In this document: piece by piece, positions 8,314 through 17,258 of the stretch
Layout: each line of letters opens with the position of its first letter
How positions within the stretch are numbered: position 1 is the stretch's first letter
Source: Burkholderia ubonensis
GTDB taxonomy: Bacteria; Pseudomonadota; Gammaproteobacteria; Burkholderiales; Burkholderiaceae
DNA: 64,000 bases
Assembly (NCBI RefSeq): GCF_001718695.1
Contig: NZ_CP013420.1
Span: 248,001 to 312,000, forward strand
Direction of reading: 5' to 3'
Program-made: the position numbers and the translations under genes
Notes under the pieces: model-generated
The model's database searches: none
Told to the model about the DNA's origin: nothing
The model's input: the letters and a program-made list of their open reading frames with translations, nothing else

Positions 8314-9180
8314 ATGAAGAAGCCGTCCGACGGGCCGAAGCCGCTCGAATTCGACACGACGCCCGTGCGCACGGTCGGGCGACCGCTGTTCGACCCGCCG
8401 CCCGCCGCGGGCGCGTCGGGCGAACGCGCGCCCGCGCGGCCCGTGCCGCAAGCGCTCGAGTTCGGGCCGGTGCCCCAGCGTGCGCCGCGCGCGGCGCACG
8501 TCGATGCGCCCGGCCGCGCGCTGTTCGGCGAATCGAATCATCCGCTGCTCGAGCAGTGCTTCCGCGCCGCGCAGGCGCGTTTCCCGAACCTCTATCCCGA
8601 CTGCGCGCCGCGCATCGAGCGGCACATCCGGCAACTGGTGCCGCTCAAGCTCGCGAGCGTGGCGACGATCGGCGATGCCGCGCTCGAAAGCGCCGGCAAT
8701 CTCGTCGAGGCCGTCGCGGCGACGACGCGCGAATTCAACGAACTCGGCGCGGCCGACCTGATGGCGGACCTGCTCGCGCAGGCCACGCGCAAGGCCGGCA
8801 TGCTCGACCGCTGGTTCCGCCCGTCATCCGGCCACGTCGATTACCGCGCGGCGCTCGGCGCGCTCAAGCAGTCGCTCGGCTTCTTCCCGCGCCGGACCGA
8901 GGCGCTGGCCGCGAAGGTCCGGCACGCGGACGAAAGCCTCGTCGTCGTGCTCGCGGCGCTGAGCGCGGTCGCGGACGTCGTGCGCGCGCCCGACGACCCC
9001 GGGCTCGAACGCACGCTGTTCGACCGCCGCAACATCGTCGGGCAGGCGCTCCAGCAGATCCGCATGCAGCCGGCGCTGCTGCGCGGGCTCGACGAGCGCG
9101 TGACCGACCTGCTGTCGCGCGCCGATCACCTGATGAACGTGGTGCTGCCGGCGGCGGCCGCGGCGCGGCCGCAGCGCTGA
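8314..9180 (+). CDS. Unrecognised helical protein, fifth gene of the tel/ter operon
   Basis: I do not recognise a named family with confidence. The 288-residue product has a disordered Pro/Ala-rich N-terminus (about 1-70) and an all-helical C-terminal body with no signal peptide or membrane span. The segment NLVEAVAATTREFNELGAADLMADLLAQ followed by LGFFPRRTEALAAKV resembles by eye the early helices of TelA (ILASVRASDADQFGDKLNEL then ARLFRSTKEKLLSQY), so it may be a shortened TelA paralogue. It starts 45 bases after terD on the same strand and is the last operon member, which ties it to the same response. Confidence 0.75.
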   Translation: MKKPSDGPKPLEFDTTPVRTVGRPLFDPPPAAGASGERAPARPVPQALEFGPVPQRAPRAAHVDAPGRALFGESNHPLLEQCFRAAQARFPNLYPDCAPRIERHIRQLVPLKLASVATIGDAALESAGNLVEAVAATTREFNELGAADLMADLLAQATRKAGMLDRWFRPSSGHVDYRAALGALKQSLGFFPRRTEALAAKVRHADESLVVVLAALSAVADVVRAPDDPGLERTLFDRRNIVGQALQQIRMQPALLRGLDERVTDLLSRADHLMNVVLPAAAAARPQR

Positions 9181-9374
9181 GCGGCGGCGGTGAGCGCACC
9201 GACAGCACCGACAGCACCGATCACAACGCCGGGTGACACAAGCAACGCCAGCAACACCATCGACGCCAGCAGCGCCCCCACCATCCCCGCATGCTCCACC
9301 GCACGCGATCCGGTTTCGCGCGTCTTGCCGAGAGTCTGCTATCTTCCCCGGCATTTCATCGCTTTCCCGTTGCC
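9181..9374. other. Intergenic stretch with CAG/CACC-rich short repeats
   Basis: About 190 bases after the tel/ter operon. It contains imperfect tandem units (GCACCGACA repeated three times near 9197-9222, and CAGCAAC/CAGCAGC units near 9240-9280). No credible gene or terminator hairpin is evident. Confidence 0.5.
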
Positions 9375-9995
9375 ATGACCGACCGCATCGTTGCCGCGTT
9401 CGATTTCGACGGCACCATCACCACGTCCGACAGCTTTCGCCATTTCGTCCGCTCCGCGATCGGCACGCCGCGCTTCGCGTGGGCGGGGCTGCGCGCGCTG
9501 CCGTGGATCGCCGCGATGAAGGCGGGGCGGCTGTCGCGCGGCGACGCGAAGGCGAAGTTTGCGTGGTTCGCGCTCGGACCGGCCGATGAAGCCGCGCTCG
9601 ACGCGCTCGCGTGCAGCTTCGTCGACGACTATCTGCCGCAGCTCGTGCGGCCCGAGATGCTCGAGCGGATTCGCGAGCATCGCGCGCGCGGCCACGAACT
9701 CGTGCTGGTCAGCGCGTCGCCGTCGCTGTACCTGGAGAAGTGGGCGAAGACGGCCGGCTTCGACGCGGTGCTCGCGACGCGGCTCGCGTTCGAGCGCGGC
9801 GCGTTCGCCGGCCGGCTCGACGGCGAGAACTGCTGGGGGCCGCAGAAGGTCGTGCGGCTGAGCGCGTGGTGGGGCGAGCATCCGCCGCGGCAGCTGTTCG
9901 CGTACGGCGACAGCCGCGGCGACAAGGAGATGGCCGAACTCGCGAACCACGCATGGATCCGCGGACAAGGCCCGCTGCCGCCCATCGCCGAATGA
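9375..9995 (+). CDS. HAD-IB family phosphatase
   Basis: A 206-residue haloacid-dehalogenase superfamily hydrolase of the IB subgroup. Motif I is DFDGT at residues 10-14 (nucleophile Asp10, acid/base Asp12), motif II is LVSASPSLY with its Ser, and motif IV is AYGDSRGDKEM. A conserved HFVRSAIG cap segment follows motif I. Family members dephosphorylate small metabolites such as phosphoserine or lysophosphatidate; the substrate cannot be read from sequence. The start at 9375 gives the usual N-terminus directly before motif I; an in-frame upstream extension is unlikely. It converges with the desaturase gene, 21 bases away. Confidence 0.85.
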   Translation: MTDRIVAAFDFDGTITTSDSFRHFVRSAIGTPRFAWAGLRALPWIAAMKAGRLSRGDAKAKFAWFALGPADEAALDALACSFVDDYLPQLVRPEMLERIREHRARGHELVLVSASPSLYLEKWAKTAGFDAVLATRLAFERGAFAGRLDGENCWGPQKVVRLSAWWGEHPPRQLFAYGDSRGDKEMAELANHAWIRGQGPLPPIAE

Positions 9996-10016
9996 CGCGA
10001 TCGGCGCATGCCGTGC

Positions 10017-11129
10017 TCACGCGTCTTGCTGCAAGTGCGGCGCGCCGCCGGCCGGACCGCGACGCGCACCCCATCGGTTCGCACGCTTGAACGTCCCGAC
10101 GTCGTTGAAGCGCACGCCGACGTCACGCAGCGCCGCGTGTGCGGTGCGCGAGGTCAGCTGCCGGATATAGAACGGATCGCGCACCACGAAGTGATGGATC
10201 GCGTGCGTGCTGCCGAAATTGCAGCAGAACAGCTGAAACGGCAGCATCCACCACGGGTTGAGCACCTGGGTCTGCTGGATCACGTTACGCGGATCGATGT
10301 CGCCGAAATAATGCATGTTCGAGCTGACGAAGTTGATGCAGAAGCTGCGCACGAAGTTCGGCGCCAGCCACACGACCGCGACGAAATCGACGACGTGCAT
10401 CGCGCGCGCGATGACGACCGGCACGCTCGCCGCGTAGCCGAACGCATGCAGCGCGAACGACCCGGCGTGGTAGACGATGAACGCATGCCACAGCGCGTAA
10501 TACAGGTGTCCGAGCGGCATGTACGACGACACCTGCTCGACGCGCAATTGCGCGCGCTCCGCCGCGTCGCGCACCGGTTGCGCGGCCACGTACCGGCGGA
10601 CCTTGCGGCGCATCGCCTGCGGCCGCAGCACGACGGCGAGCATTCCGTCCGCGAGCATCAGCAGCCGCTTGATACCCCACGGCTCGCCGTTGGTGATGCC
10701 GAATTCCTCGAGATCCGATTCGCCGCCCGACACCTTGTGATGATGCAGGTGCATGCGGCGGCGCGTCCACGGGTTGATCGTGCCCGGCCGGGCGAGCCAG
10801 CAGAGCGCCATCATCAGGTGATGGGCCCACGGCGTCTTCTTGAAGTACATCAGATGGATCAGGTCGTGTTCGAGCTCGTGAATCAGCGACGTGACGAACG
10901 CGACGGCCGGCACCGCGACGTACCACGCGATCGCGCCGCGCGCGTACAGCCACGCGATCGCGAGCATCGCAGCGACCGATACGGCCATCACGGTCGCACC
11001 CACGAGGCTCTGCTGGTCGAGCAACGGAAAGCGCGCGCGCAGCGCGTCGCTCGCCGCATTGACCTCGCGGCGCACGTACGCGACCTTGTCCGCGTCGTCG
11101 CGAAAAACGGGTGGTGCGGGTTGGCTCAT
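10017..11129 (-). CDS. Membrane fatty acid desaturase
   Basis: A 370-residue integral membrane di-iron desaturase (PF00487). The three histidine clusters are HELEHD (with H at +4), HLHHHK and HAIHH, separated by hydrophobic segments (for example VGATVMAVSVAAMLAIAWLY and IVYHAGSFALHAFGY). It would introduce a double bond or hydroxyl into membrane acyl chains or a related lipid. I chose the ATG of MSQPAPPVF because the 45 upstream codons are low-complexity and lie in the divergent promoter space. An AraC-type regulator is transcribed divergently 240 bases away and is a good candidate controller. Confidence 0.88.
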   Translation of the reverse strand: MSQPAPPVFRDDADKVAYVRREVNAASDALRARFPLLDQQSLVGATVMAVSVAAMLAIAWLYARGAIAWYVAVPAVAFVTSLIHELEHDLIHLMYFKKTPWAHHLMMALCWLARPGTINPWTRRRMHLHHHKVSGGESDLEEFGITNGEPWGIKRLLMLADGMLAVVLRPQAMRRKVRRYVAAQPVRDAAERAQLRVEQVSSYMPLGHLYYALWHAFIVYHAGSFALHAFGYAASVPVVIARAMHVVDFVAVVWLAPNFVRSFCINFVSSNMHYFGDIDPRNVIQQTQVLNPWWMLPFQLFCCNFGSTHAIHHFVVRDPFYIRQLTSRTAHAALRDVGVRFNDVGTFKRANRWGARRGPAGGAPHLQQDA

Positions 11130-11369
11130 CGACCGGAATCCATGTGGAAAAAGTGAGGCGCAATGCCGATCCCGGCAGGATAGGCCGCACGAGCCGCGCG
11201 CGCGAGGGCCGCCGGTGCCAATTGCGGTGTCATTTCGGGCCATCGCGTGCGGGGCGCCGGCCATTGCCGCAGGCAGCAGGCAGCAGGCAGCACGCCCTAG
11301 AGGCGCGCCGCGGTGTCATCACGGGCCGCCGACGCTACAATCCGCCGAAACCGCCCGGGAGTCCGCCGC

Positions 11370-12407
11370 ATGGCCCAGTCAGTCCCGGATGCCGCGCGCC
11401 AGCTGCACAAGGCGACGGTGTCCTCCGCGTATGCGCTGTTCATGCTGATGCTGGCGGAGGAGCGCGGCATCGACGGCGATCGCATCCTGGCCGGCTCGGG
11501 CGTCGAGCGTGAGCGGCTCGCGCAACCCGACGCGCGCATCACGCCGTTGCAGCAGGCGGCGATCGTGTTCAACCTGCTCGACGCGACGAACGACCCGTCG
11601 ATCGCGATCGAGATCGGCCTGCGCAGCAGTCTGACCAAAGCCGGCTTGATCGGCTTCGGGCTGATGAGTTGCGCAACGCTCGGCGAGGCGATCGCGCTCG
11701 GGATCCGCTATCTGCCGACACGCGTGCCGTTCTTTTCGGTGCGGCTCGTGCAGCTCGACGGCACGGTCGACATCGACGTGTACGACGCGTTTCCGCTCGG
11801 CCGGCTGCGTCAGTTCGCGGTCGAGAATTTCCTCGTCGAGACGGCGATGCTGTTCAACTCGCTGCTCGACCCGGCGCCGGCGCGCACGTGGCAGTCGCGC
11901 GCGGAGCTGCATTTCGAATGGCCGGAGCCGCCGTGGTTCGAGCGCTACCGCGCGCGGTTGCCGCGCTGCCATTTCGATGCGAGCGCGAATCGCATCCGCT
12001 GCGACGCCGCGCTGCTCGACGAGCCGATCGGCACGGCGAACGCACAGACCGCGCAGATGATCGTGCAGCAATGCGACGCGGAGCTCGCGCGGCTCGGCTA
12101 TGCGGAAAGCATCGTCGAGCGCGTGCGCAACCTGCTGATCTGCGGCGCGCACGGCTATCCGTCGGTGGACGACGTCGCGCGCGAGCTGCATGTGTCGACG
12201 CGCACGTTGAAGCGCAAGCTTGCGCAATACGGCGCGACGTACTCGGCGCTGCTCGACGAGATCCGCCTGCGCGACGCGCTGCGGCTGCTCGAAGGCACGT
12301 GCCTGCCGGTCGACGAGATCGCCGCGCGCATCGGCTATACGGACCGCGCGAATTTCACGCGCGCGTTCAAGCGCTGGACAGGCGTCGCGCCGAGCGAGCG
12401 GCGCTGA
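11370..12407 (+). CDS. AraC family transcriptional regulator (Arabinose_bd type)
   Basis: A 345-residue regulator. The N-terminal ligand-binding region (about 20-200) matches the PF12625 type, with ALFMLMLAEERGID, RITPLQQAAIVFNLL and LGFGLMSCATLGEAI-like features. The C-terminal HTH_18 domain (about 240-345) shows VARELHVSTRTLKRKLAQYG and the second helix-turn-helix IAARIGYTDRANFTRAFKRWTG. Regulators of this class often control lipid or amino-acid metabolism genes next to them; here the desaturase lies divergently upstream. Start chosen at the ATG giving MAQSVPDAA, since the upstream 19 codons are Arg-rich and unlike the family. Confidence 0.87.
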   Translation: MAQSVPDAARQLHKATVSSAYALFMLMLAEERGIDGDRILAGSGVERERLAQPDARITPLQQAAIVFNLLDATNDPSIAIEIGLRSSLTKAGLIGFGLMSCATLGEAIALGIRYLPTRVPFFSVRLVQLDGTVDIDVYDAFPLGRLRQFAVENFLVETAMLFNSLLDPAPARTWQSRAELHFEWPEPPWFERYRARLPRCHFDASANRIRCDAALLDEPIGTANAQTAQMIVQQCDAELARLGYAESIVERVRNLLICGAHGYPSVDDVARELHVSTRTLKRKLAQYGATYSALLDEIRLRDALRLLEGTCLPVDEIAARIGYTDRANFTRAFKRWTGVAPSERR

Positions 12408-12444
12408 TCGCGCCGGCGGCGCGGCCCGTCGGCGGTCCGATCGT

Positions 12445-13494
12445 TCAAATCATCGCGATCCAGTTCGCACCGCGTCCGCCCGCCACGCGTGCATGCGGCG
12501 TGAGCGTGCCGTCGTCCGGCGCGATCGCATACACCGACACGTGCTCCGAGCGCTCGCCGCACGCGACGAGAAACCGCCCCGACGGATCGATCGCGAAGCC
12601 GCGCGGCTGCGCTTCGGTGGGCGTCGCATGCGCGGGCGCGTACGTGCCGTCGGGCGTACGGCGATAGCACAGCAACTGGCTCGACGTCCGCTCGCTGACA
12701 TAGGCGAACCGTTCGTCGGGCGTCAGGTGCAGATCCGCCGCCCATACGGACGGCACGGCGGGCGCCGGCGGACGCGCATGGCCGTGCGCGAGCCCCGCGA
12801 CGGCCGGGTGATGGGCGCTGACCTGCGCGTCGCCGAGGCGGCCGCTCGCCGCGTCGCGCGTGAAGGTCGCGAGCGTCGCCTGGAATTCGCTGACCGCGAC
12901 GAGTGCATGGCCGTCGCGCGCGAAGTGCAGGTGGCGCGGCCCGAAGCCGCCCGGCACGCGGGTTTCGCCGTGTTCGAGCACACGCAGGCCGTCGGCATCC
13001 TCGACCAGCGCGAACGTGAAGATCCGGTCCGAGCCGAGCGAGCTGACGTACGCGAAACGGTCGTCCGCGGACACGATCACCGCATGCGCATTCGGGATGC
13101 CGCCGATCACCTGCAGCGGCACGCCGTCGCCGTCGCGCACGCGCGCGGCGTCGTAGACGCTCAGCGCGTGTCCGCCGTACGACGCGCCGAGCAGCCACCG
13201 GCCGCTGCCGTCGAGCGTCAGGTACGCGAGGCTCGCGTCGATCGCGGTCGCGCCGACGCGCGCGAATGCGCCGCTCGCCGGCGCGATGCGGAACGCGACG
13301 ATGGCCGGCTGCTCGCCGCGGGCCGCGACGTACAGACGCGCGCGATCGGGCTGCACGGCGATCGGCATCACGGCGTCGCCGGCCGGGTAGCGAGCGAGCG
13401 GCGCAAACGCACCGTCGGACGTGAGCGAGAAGGTGGCGAGATCGCCGTCGACGGCGTTCGAGACGATGACGGTCAGGCGGTCAGTGTTCGGCAT
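12445..13494 (-). CDS. Lactonase family beta-propeller protein
   Basis: A 349-residue protein of the PF10282 family (6-phosphogluconolactonase type, seven-bladed propeller). Repeated blade motifs are visible: IAVQPDRARLYVAARGE, YLTLDGSGRWLLGASYGGHALSVY-type, GPRHLHFARDGHALVAVSEF, LHLTPDERFAYVSERTSS and FAIDPSGRFLVACGERSEHVSVY. The conserved GPRHLHF and RGF motifs of cytosolic lactonases are present. It lacks a clear signal peptide. It converges on the AraC gene with a 37-base gap, so it is transcribed on its own. The true substrate lactone is unknown. Confidence 0.87.
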   Translation of the reverse strand: MPNTDRLTVIVSNAVDGDLATFSLTSDGAFAPLARYPAGDAVMPIAVQPDRARLYVAARGEQPAIVAFRIAPASGAFARVGATAIDASLAYLTLDGSGRWLLGASYGGHALSVYDAARVRDGDGVPLQVIGGIPNAHAVIVSADDRFAYVSSLGSDRIFTFALVEDADGLRVLEHGETRVPGGFGPRHLHFARDGHALVAVSEFQATLATFTRDAASGRLGDAQVSAHHPAVAGLAHGHARPPAPAVPSVWAADLHLTPDERFAYVSERTSSQLLCYRRTPDGTYAPAHATPTEAQPRGFAIDPSGRFLVACGERSEHVSVYAIAPDDGTLTPHARVAGGRGANWIAMI

Positions 13495-13971
13495 GGCGGA
13501 GCATCGTGGTGGGCGTGATGAGGCTGGGGTCGGCGGGCCGCGCGGTCGGCATGAGCGGGCGCACGTGCGACTTCACTTTCGGGACGGCCGGTGCGCAGGC
13601 GGCGCGGGCGGGCAGAGCGGGCGAGGTCAAGGAGTCTCCAGTCGGGCGACGCGCGGGGCGAAGGCCTTGGGTGGCGTCAGCGGTGGTGTATCGAGTAGCG
13701 GACGGGTATTTGTGGTATGTCGTCGTATGACATGGTACGACGTTGACTTCGAGGTGGCGTCACGGGTTTACCCGAGAGGCCGCGGCGAAGGTCGCCCCCG
13801 CGCAGCTTTTCGGCGTACCCACAAGCGGTTGCGGCAAAATACGCGCCGCAACCGCGCGCCATCGGCAGCGCTATTGCGCGGCGCGGTTCGCGTGCCGGAA
13901 GATGATGGGCAAGGAGCGACGCGCCATGCGAACGCCAGCGATTTCACGCGCCGACGAAGGGACAACGGATC
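13495..13971. other. Intergenic region with an inverted repeat
   Basis: About 480 bases between divergent genes. No credible coding frame is seen; a 61-codon minus-strand frame lacks family features and a ribosome site. An inverted repeat CGTCGTA-N8-TACGACG lies at 13721-13742 within a less GC-rich patch and may be an operator for either neighbour. Confidence 0.4.
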
Positions 13972-14952
13972 ATGCAGGAACAACGACAGGGGCGGCACTT
14001 CTTCGCCTTCAACGGCGACGCGGACGGCCTGTGCGCGCTTCAGCAACTGCGGCTCGCCGAGGGCGAGCGGGGTGTGCTCGTCACCGGCGTGAAGCGCGAC
14101 GTGCGCCTGCTGGCGCGGGTCGACGCGCGCGCGGGCGACCGGGTCACCGTGCTGGACGTGTCGCACGACCAGAATCGCGAGGCTGTTGCCCGGCTGCTGC
14201 GCGACGGCGTCGCGATCCGCTATTTCGACCATCACTTCGCGGGCGCGCTGCCGGACGATCCGCGTTTCGACGCGCACATCGACACGGCGGCGGACGTGTG
14301 CACGAGCGCGCTCGTGAACCGCTACCTCGGCGGCCGTCACGTGCGCTGGGCGATCGTCGCGGCGTTCGGCGACGAGCTGCCCGCGCTCGGCGACGTGCTC
14401 GCGCACGCACACGGCATCGGCGCGGAGCACGCGCGCATGCTCGCGGAGCTCGGGCGCTACCTGAACTACAACGCGTACGGTGACTGCGTCGGCGACCTGC
14501 ATTTCGATCCCGCGGCGCTGGCCGACGCGATGCTGCCGTGCGCCGATCCGCTCGACTTCGTGCGCGGCACGCCGGTGTTCGCCGCGCTGCGCGACGGCTG
14601 CCGCGACGACCTGGCGCGCGCTCGCGCGCTGGCGCCGCTGCGCGAGGTGCCGGGCGCGACGCTGATCCGGATGCCCGATCAGGCGTGGGCGCGGCGCGCG
14701 ACGGGCATGCTCGCGAACGAGCGGATGCGCAATGCGCCCGGCGTCGCGCTCGCGGTGCTGTCGCCGCGCGCGGACGGCGGGCTCTGCGTCAGCGTGCGCG
14801 TGCCCGACGGCCGGCCGCTCGGCGCCGACGACTTCTGCCGCACCTTCCCGACCGGCGGCGGGCGCAAGCGCGCCGCCGGCATCAACCATCTGCCGGAAGC
14901 GGAATTCGACGCGTTCGTCGCGCGCTTCGAGGCGGCGTTCCGGCTCGACTGA
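13972..14952 (+). CDS. DHH family phosphoesterase
   Basis: A 326-residue protein with the DHH and DHHA1 architecture. Motif I is FNGDADGLCAL (residues 13-23, replacing the usual DxDG metal loop), the DHH triad is FDHH at 85-88, and the C-terminal substrate-binding loop is GGGRKRAAGI near 295. Such enzymes hydrolyse phosphodiester bonds in short oligonucleotides or cyclic dinucleotides, or act on short polyphosphates. The DHHA1 loop reads GGGRKRAAG where many members have GGGH, so the substrate preference may differ. It is a stand-alone gene convergent with the LysR gene. Confidence 0.82.
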   Translation: MQEQRQGRHFFAFNGDADGLCALQQLRLAEGERGVLVTGVKRDVRLLARVDARAGDRVTVLDVSHDQNREAVARLLRDGVAIRYFDHHFAGALPDDPRFDAHIDTAADVCTSALVNRYLGGRHVRWAIVAAFGDELPALGDVLAHAHGIGAEHARMLAELGRYLNYNAYGDCVGDLHFDPAALADAMLPCADPLDFVRGTPVFAALRDGCRDDLARARALAPLREVPGATLIRMPDQAWARRATGMLANERMRNAPGVALAVLSPRADGGLCVSVRVPDGRPLGADDFCRTFPTGGGRKRAAGINHLPEAEFDAFVARFEAAFRLD

Positions 14953-14986
14953 CGTCGCGTCGCGCGCCGTCCGCACGGGCCGGGCG

Positions 14987-15928
14987 TTACCCCTGCGCGG
15001 CGGCCTGCGCGCGCACGGCCGCGTCGCATTCGGCCGCTTCCGTGCGAATCCAGTCGCGCACCTCGGCCACCTCGCGCCGCGGCGCCGGATCGCGCTGGTA
15101 CAGCCAGTACGCGTAGCCGTTCTGCGGGGCGGGCCGGTGCGGCCCGAGCACCGTCAGCCGGCCGTCCGCGAGCATCGGCGCGACGAGCGCGAGCCGCCCG
15201 AGCGCGATGCCCTGGCCGGCGATCGCCGCCTGGATCACCTGGTCGTACTGGTTGAAGCGCAGCACGCTCTTCGGGCGCGCGTCGCCGAGCCCGACCGCGC
15301 GCAGGTGGTCGTGCCACTGCAGCTGCGTCTGCGGCTGCCCGTCGAATTCGAGCAGCACGTGGCCCGCGAGCGCCGCGGCGTCCGCGATCGGCCGCGCCGC
15401 ATGTGCCGGGTGCGCGACCGGCACCACCGTCTCGTCGAACAGGTGCAGCGCGCCTTCCGGCGCACGGTCGAGGGGTGCGTAGCGGATCCCGAGGTCGATG
15501 CCTTCGGTGCGCAAATCGAGCACCTTGTCGTTCGCGGCGACGCGCAGGTCGATCTCCGGATGGCGCGCCTGCAGCCGGCCGAGCCGCGGCAGCAGCCACA
15601 GCGCCGTGACGCCGATGCTCGCGGTGATCGTGACCGGCTGGCGCTCGCGCGCGGCGGTGAGGGTGCCGACGGCGTCCTGCAGGCTGTGCAGCGCGGCGTC
15701 GGCGATGCGGAACAGGCGCTCGCCTTCCGGCGTGAACGCGATCTTGCGGTAGCCGCGCTGCAGCAGCGCGACGCCGAGATGCGCTTCGAGCGCATGCACC
15801 TGGCGGCTGACCGCGGATTGCGTCACGCACAGATCCTGCGCGGCGAGCGTAATGCTCATGCGGCGGCCGACGGCGACGAAGCCGCGCACGAGGTCCAGCG
15901 ACGGGAGACGGACGAGAGGCGTTGACAT
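14987..15928 (-). CDS. LysR family transcriptional regulator
   Basis: A 313-residue LysR-type regulator. The winged helix-turn-helix occupies about residues 8-67 (LAAQDLCVTQSAVSRQVHALEAHLGVALLQRG), as in GcvA-like members. The effector domain follows from about residue 92 (VTITASIGVTALWLLPRLGRL; ARHPEIDLRVAANDKVLDL; AIAGQGIALGRLALVAP). It is divergent from an alpha/beta hydrolase gene with 120 bases between starts, the classic arrangement in which a LysR protein controls its divergent neighbour. Confidence 0.92.
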   Translation of the reverse strand: MSTPLVRLPSLDLVRGFVAVGRRMSITLAAQDLCVTQSAVSRQVHALEAHLGVALLQRGYRKIAFTPEGERLFRIADAALHSLQDAVGTLTAARERQPVTITASIGVTALWLLPRLGRLQARHPEIDLRVAANDKVLDLRTEGIDLGIRYAPLDRAPEGALHLFDETVVPVAHPAHAARPIADAAALAGHVLLEFDGQPQTQLQWHDHLRAVGLGDARPKSVLRFNQYDQVIQAAIAGQGIALGRLALVAPMLADGRLTVLGPHRPAPQNGYAYWLYQRDPAPRREVAEVRDWIRTEAAECDAAVRAQAAAQG

Positions 15929-16048
15929 GCGTTGGATTCATGCGAACGAAGCAGCAAGATTGGTTGAGAACGCCGCAAGCGTCAAGTTCAATGGAAGCCG
16001 GTCGAGCAGATGGAGCGCCGCCGCATCCGCGGCGGCACAGGAGACGGG

Positions 16049-17098
16049 ATGACGAATTCGAACCAGGCCCGCGAGGCCGTGCACGACGCCGCGCCGGCCG
16101 ACGAGCGTACGGCCGATGCGCTGCCGCCGCAGGCCGTGACGCTGACCGCCGCCGACGGCTACACGCTGCGCGCGCACGTGTGGCGGCATCGCGGCGGCGC
16201 GAGCGCCGGCCGGCCGGTGACGGTCGTCAATTGCGCGACGTCGGTGCGCTGCGACTATTACTTCCGCTTCGCCGCGTGGCTGTTCGCGCATGGCCGCGAC
16301 GTGCTCGTCTACGACTACCGCGGGATCGGCGGGTCGCGCCCCGCGCGGCTCGCGACGCTGCGCGCGAACTGGCTCGACTGGGGGCGGCTCGACTGCGAGG
16401 CCGCGTTGCAGTACGCGCGCGATGCGTTTCCCGGCCAGCCGGTCGACGTCGTCGCACACAGCATCGGCGGCTGCGTGCTCGGGCTCGCGGCGTCGAACGC
16501 AGCGGTGCGTCGCGTGGTGACGGTCGGCGCGCAGTACGCGTACTGGCGCGACTATCGGCATCAGCAGCGGCGCCGCATGTGGTGGAAGTGGCACGTCGCG
16601 ATGCCGGCGCTCGCCGCGGTGTTCGGCTACGTGCCCGCGAAGCGGCTCGGCTGGATGGAAGACACGCCGCGCGGCGTCGCGCTGTCGTGGGTGCGCTCGC
16701 AGGCTCGCTTCGAAGACGCATACACGCGCGGCCCGCTCGCCGAGACCGCCGCGAGCCGCGCCGCGCTGCCCGGCCGCTTCGCACGGCTGTCGGCGCCGAT
16801 GCTGGCGATCGGCCTCGACGACGACGCATTCGGCACGATCGACGCGATCGAACGACTGACCGGCTACTACACGGGCAGCGACGTCACGCATCTGCGGCTT
16901 GCACCGCACGACATCGGCGTCGCCGAGATCGGGCACTTCGCGTTCTTCCACAGCCGCTTCGTCAGCACACTGTGGCCGGTCGCACTGCACTGGCTGCAGC
17001 ACGGCGCGCTGCCGGCCGATGCGCCGGGCCGCGTCCACGCACGCCGTCGCGCGACGGTCGCGGCAAGCGGCATGCCGGGCGCCGTGGCGCAGGGGTGA
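16049..17098 (+). CDS. Alpha/beta fold hydrolase
   Basis: A 349-residue hydrolase. The nucleophile elbow is VAHSIGGCVLG, the acid is likely the Asp in IGLDDDAFGT, and the catalytic His is in EIGHFAFFHSRF near the C-terminus. The order and the FRFAAWLFAHG / DYRGIGGSRP segments resemble the COG4757-type alpha/beta hydrolases. The start at 16049 is preceded by AGGAG with five bases spacing, which decides against a 13-codon longer start. Substrate unknown. Probably regulated by the divergent LysR gene. Confidence 0.85.
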   Translation: MTNSNQAREAVHDAAPADERTADALPPQAVTLTAADGYTLRAHVWRHRGGASAGRPVTVVNCATSVRCDYYFRFAAWLFAHGRDVLVYDYRGIGGSRPARLATLRANWLDWGRLDCEAALQYARDAFPGQPVDVVAHSIGGCVLGLAASNAAVRRVVTVGAQYAYWRDYRHQQRRRMWWKWHVAMPALAAVFGYVPAKRLGWMEDTPRGVALSWVRSQARFEDAYTRGPLAETAASRAALPGRFARLSAPMLAIGLDDDAFGTIDAIERLTGYYTGSDVTHLRLAPHDIGVAEIGHFAFFHSRFVSTLWPVALHWLQHGALPADAPGRVHARRRATVAASGMPGAVAQG

Positions 17099-17258
17099 CG
17101 TGCCACACGGTTGCAGCCGCGCGACGCCATCGCCGCGAGCCCGCGATATGCATGCGATATGAACCCAATACGCCCGCGACCGGGCGCGCACCGTGACGAT
17201 GTTCGAGCGCGCATTCGATTAACATCGGACGTTTGATTCGACCACCCCCTACGTGCCG

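Noticed and set aside
4443..8634. Long minus-strand frames opposite the tel/ter operon
   Set aside because: They are antisense shadows; the plus strand carries TelA, VWA, DUF475 and TerD signatures.
9190..9290. Possible CRISPR-like array from GCACCGACA and CAGCAAC repeats
   Set aside because: Units are 6-9 bases, directly adjacent and imperfect, with no spacers; this is simple-sequence DNA. No CRISPR array was seen anywhere in the window.
13677..13862. 61-codon minus-strand frame between lactonase and DHH genes
   Set aside because: No ribosome site, no family resemblance, and it overlaps other frames equally open by composition.
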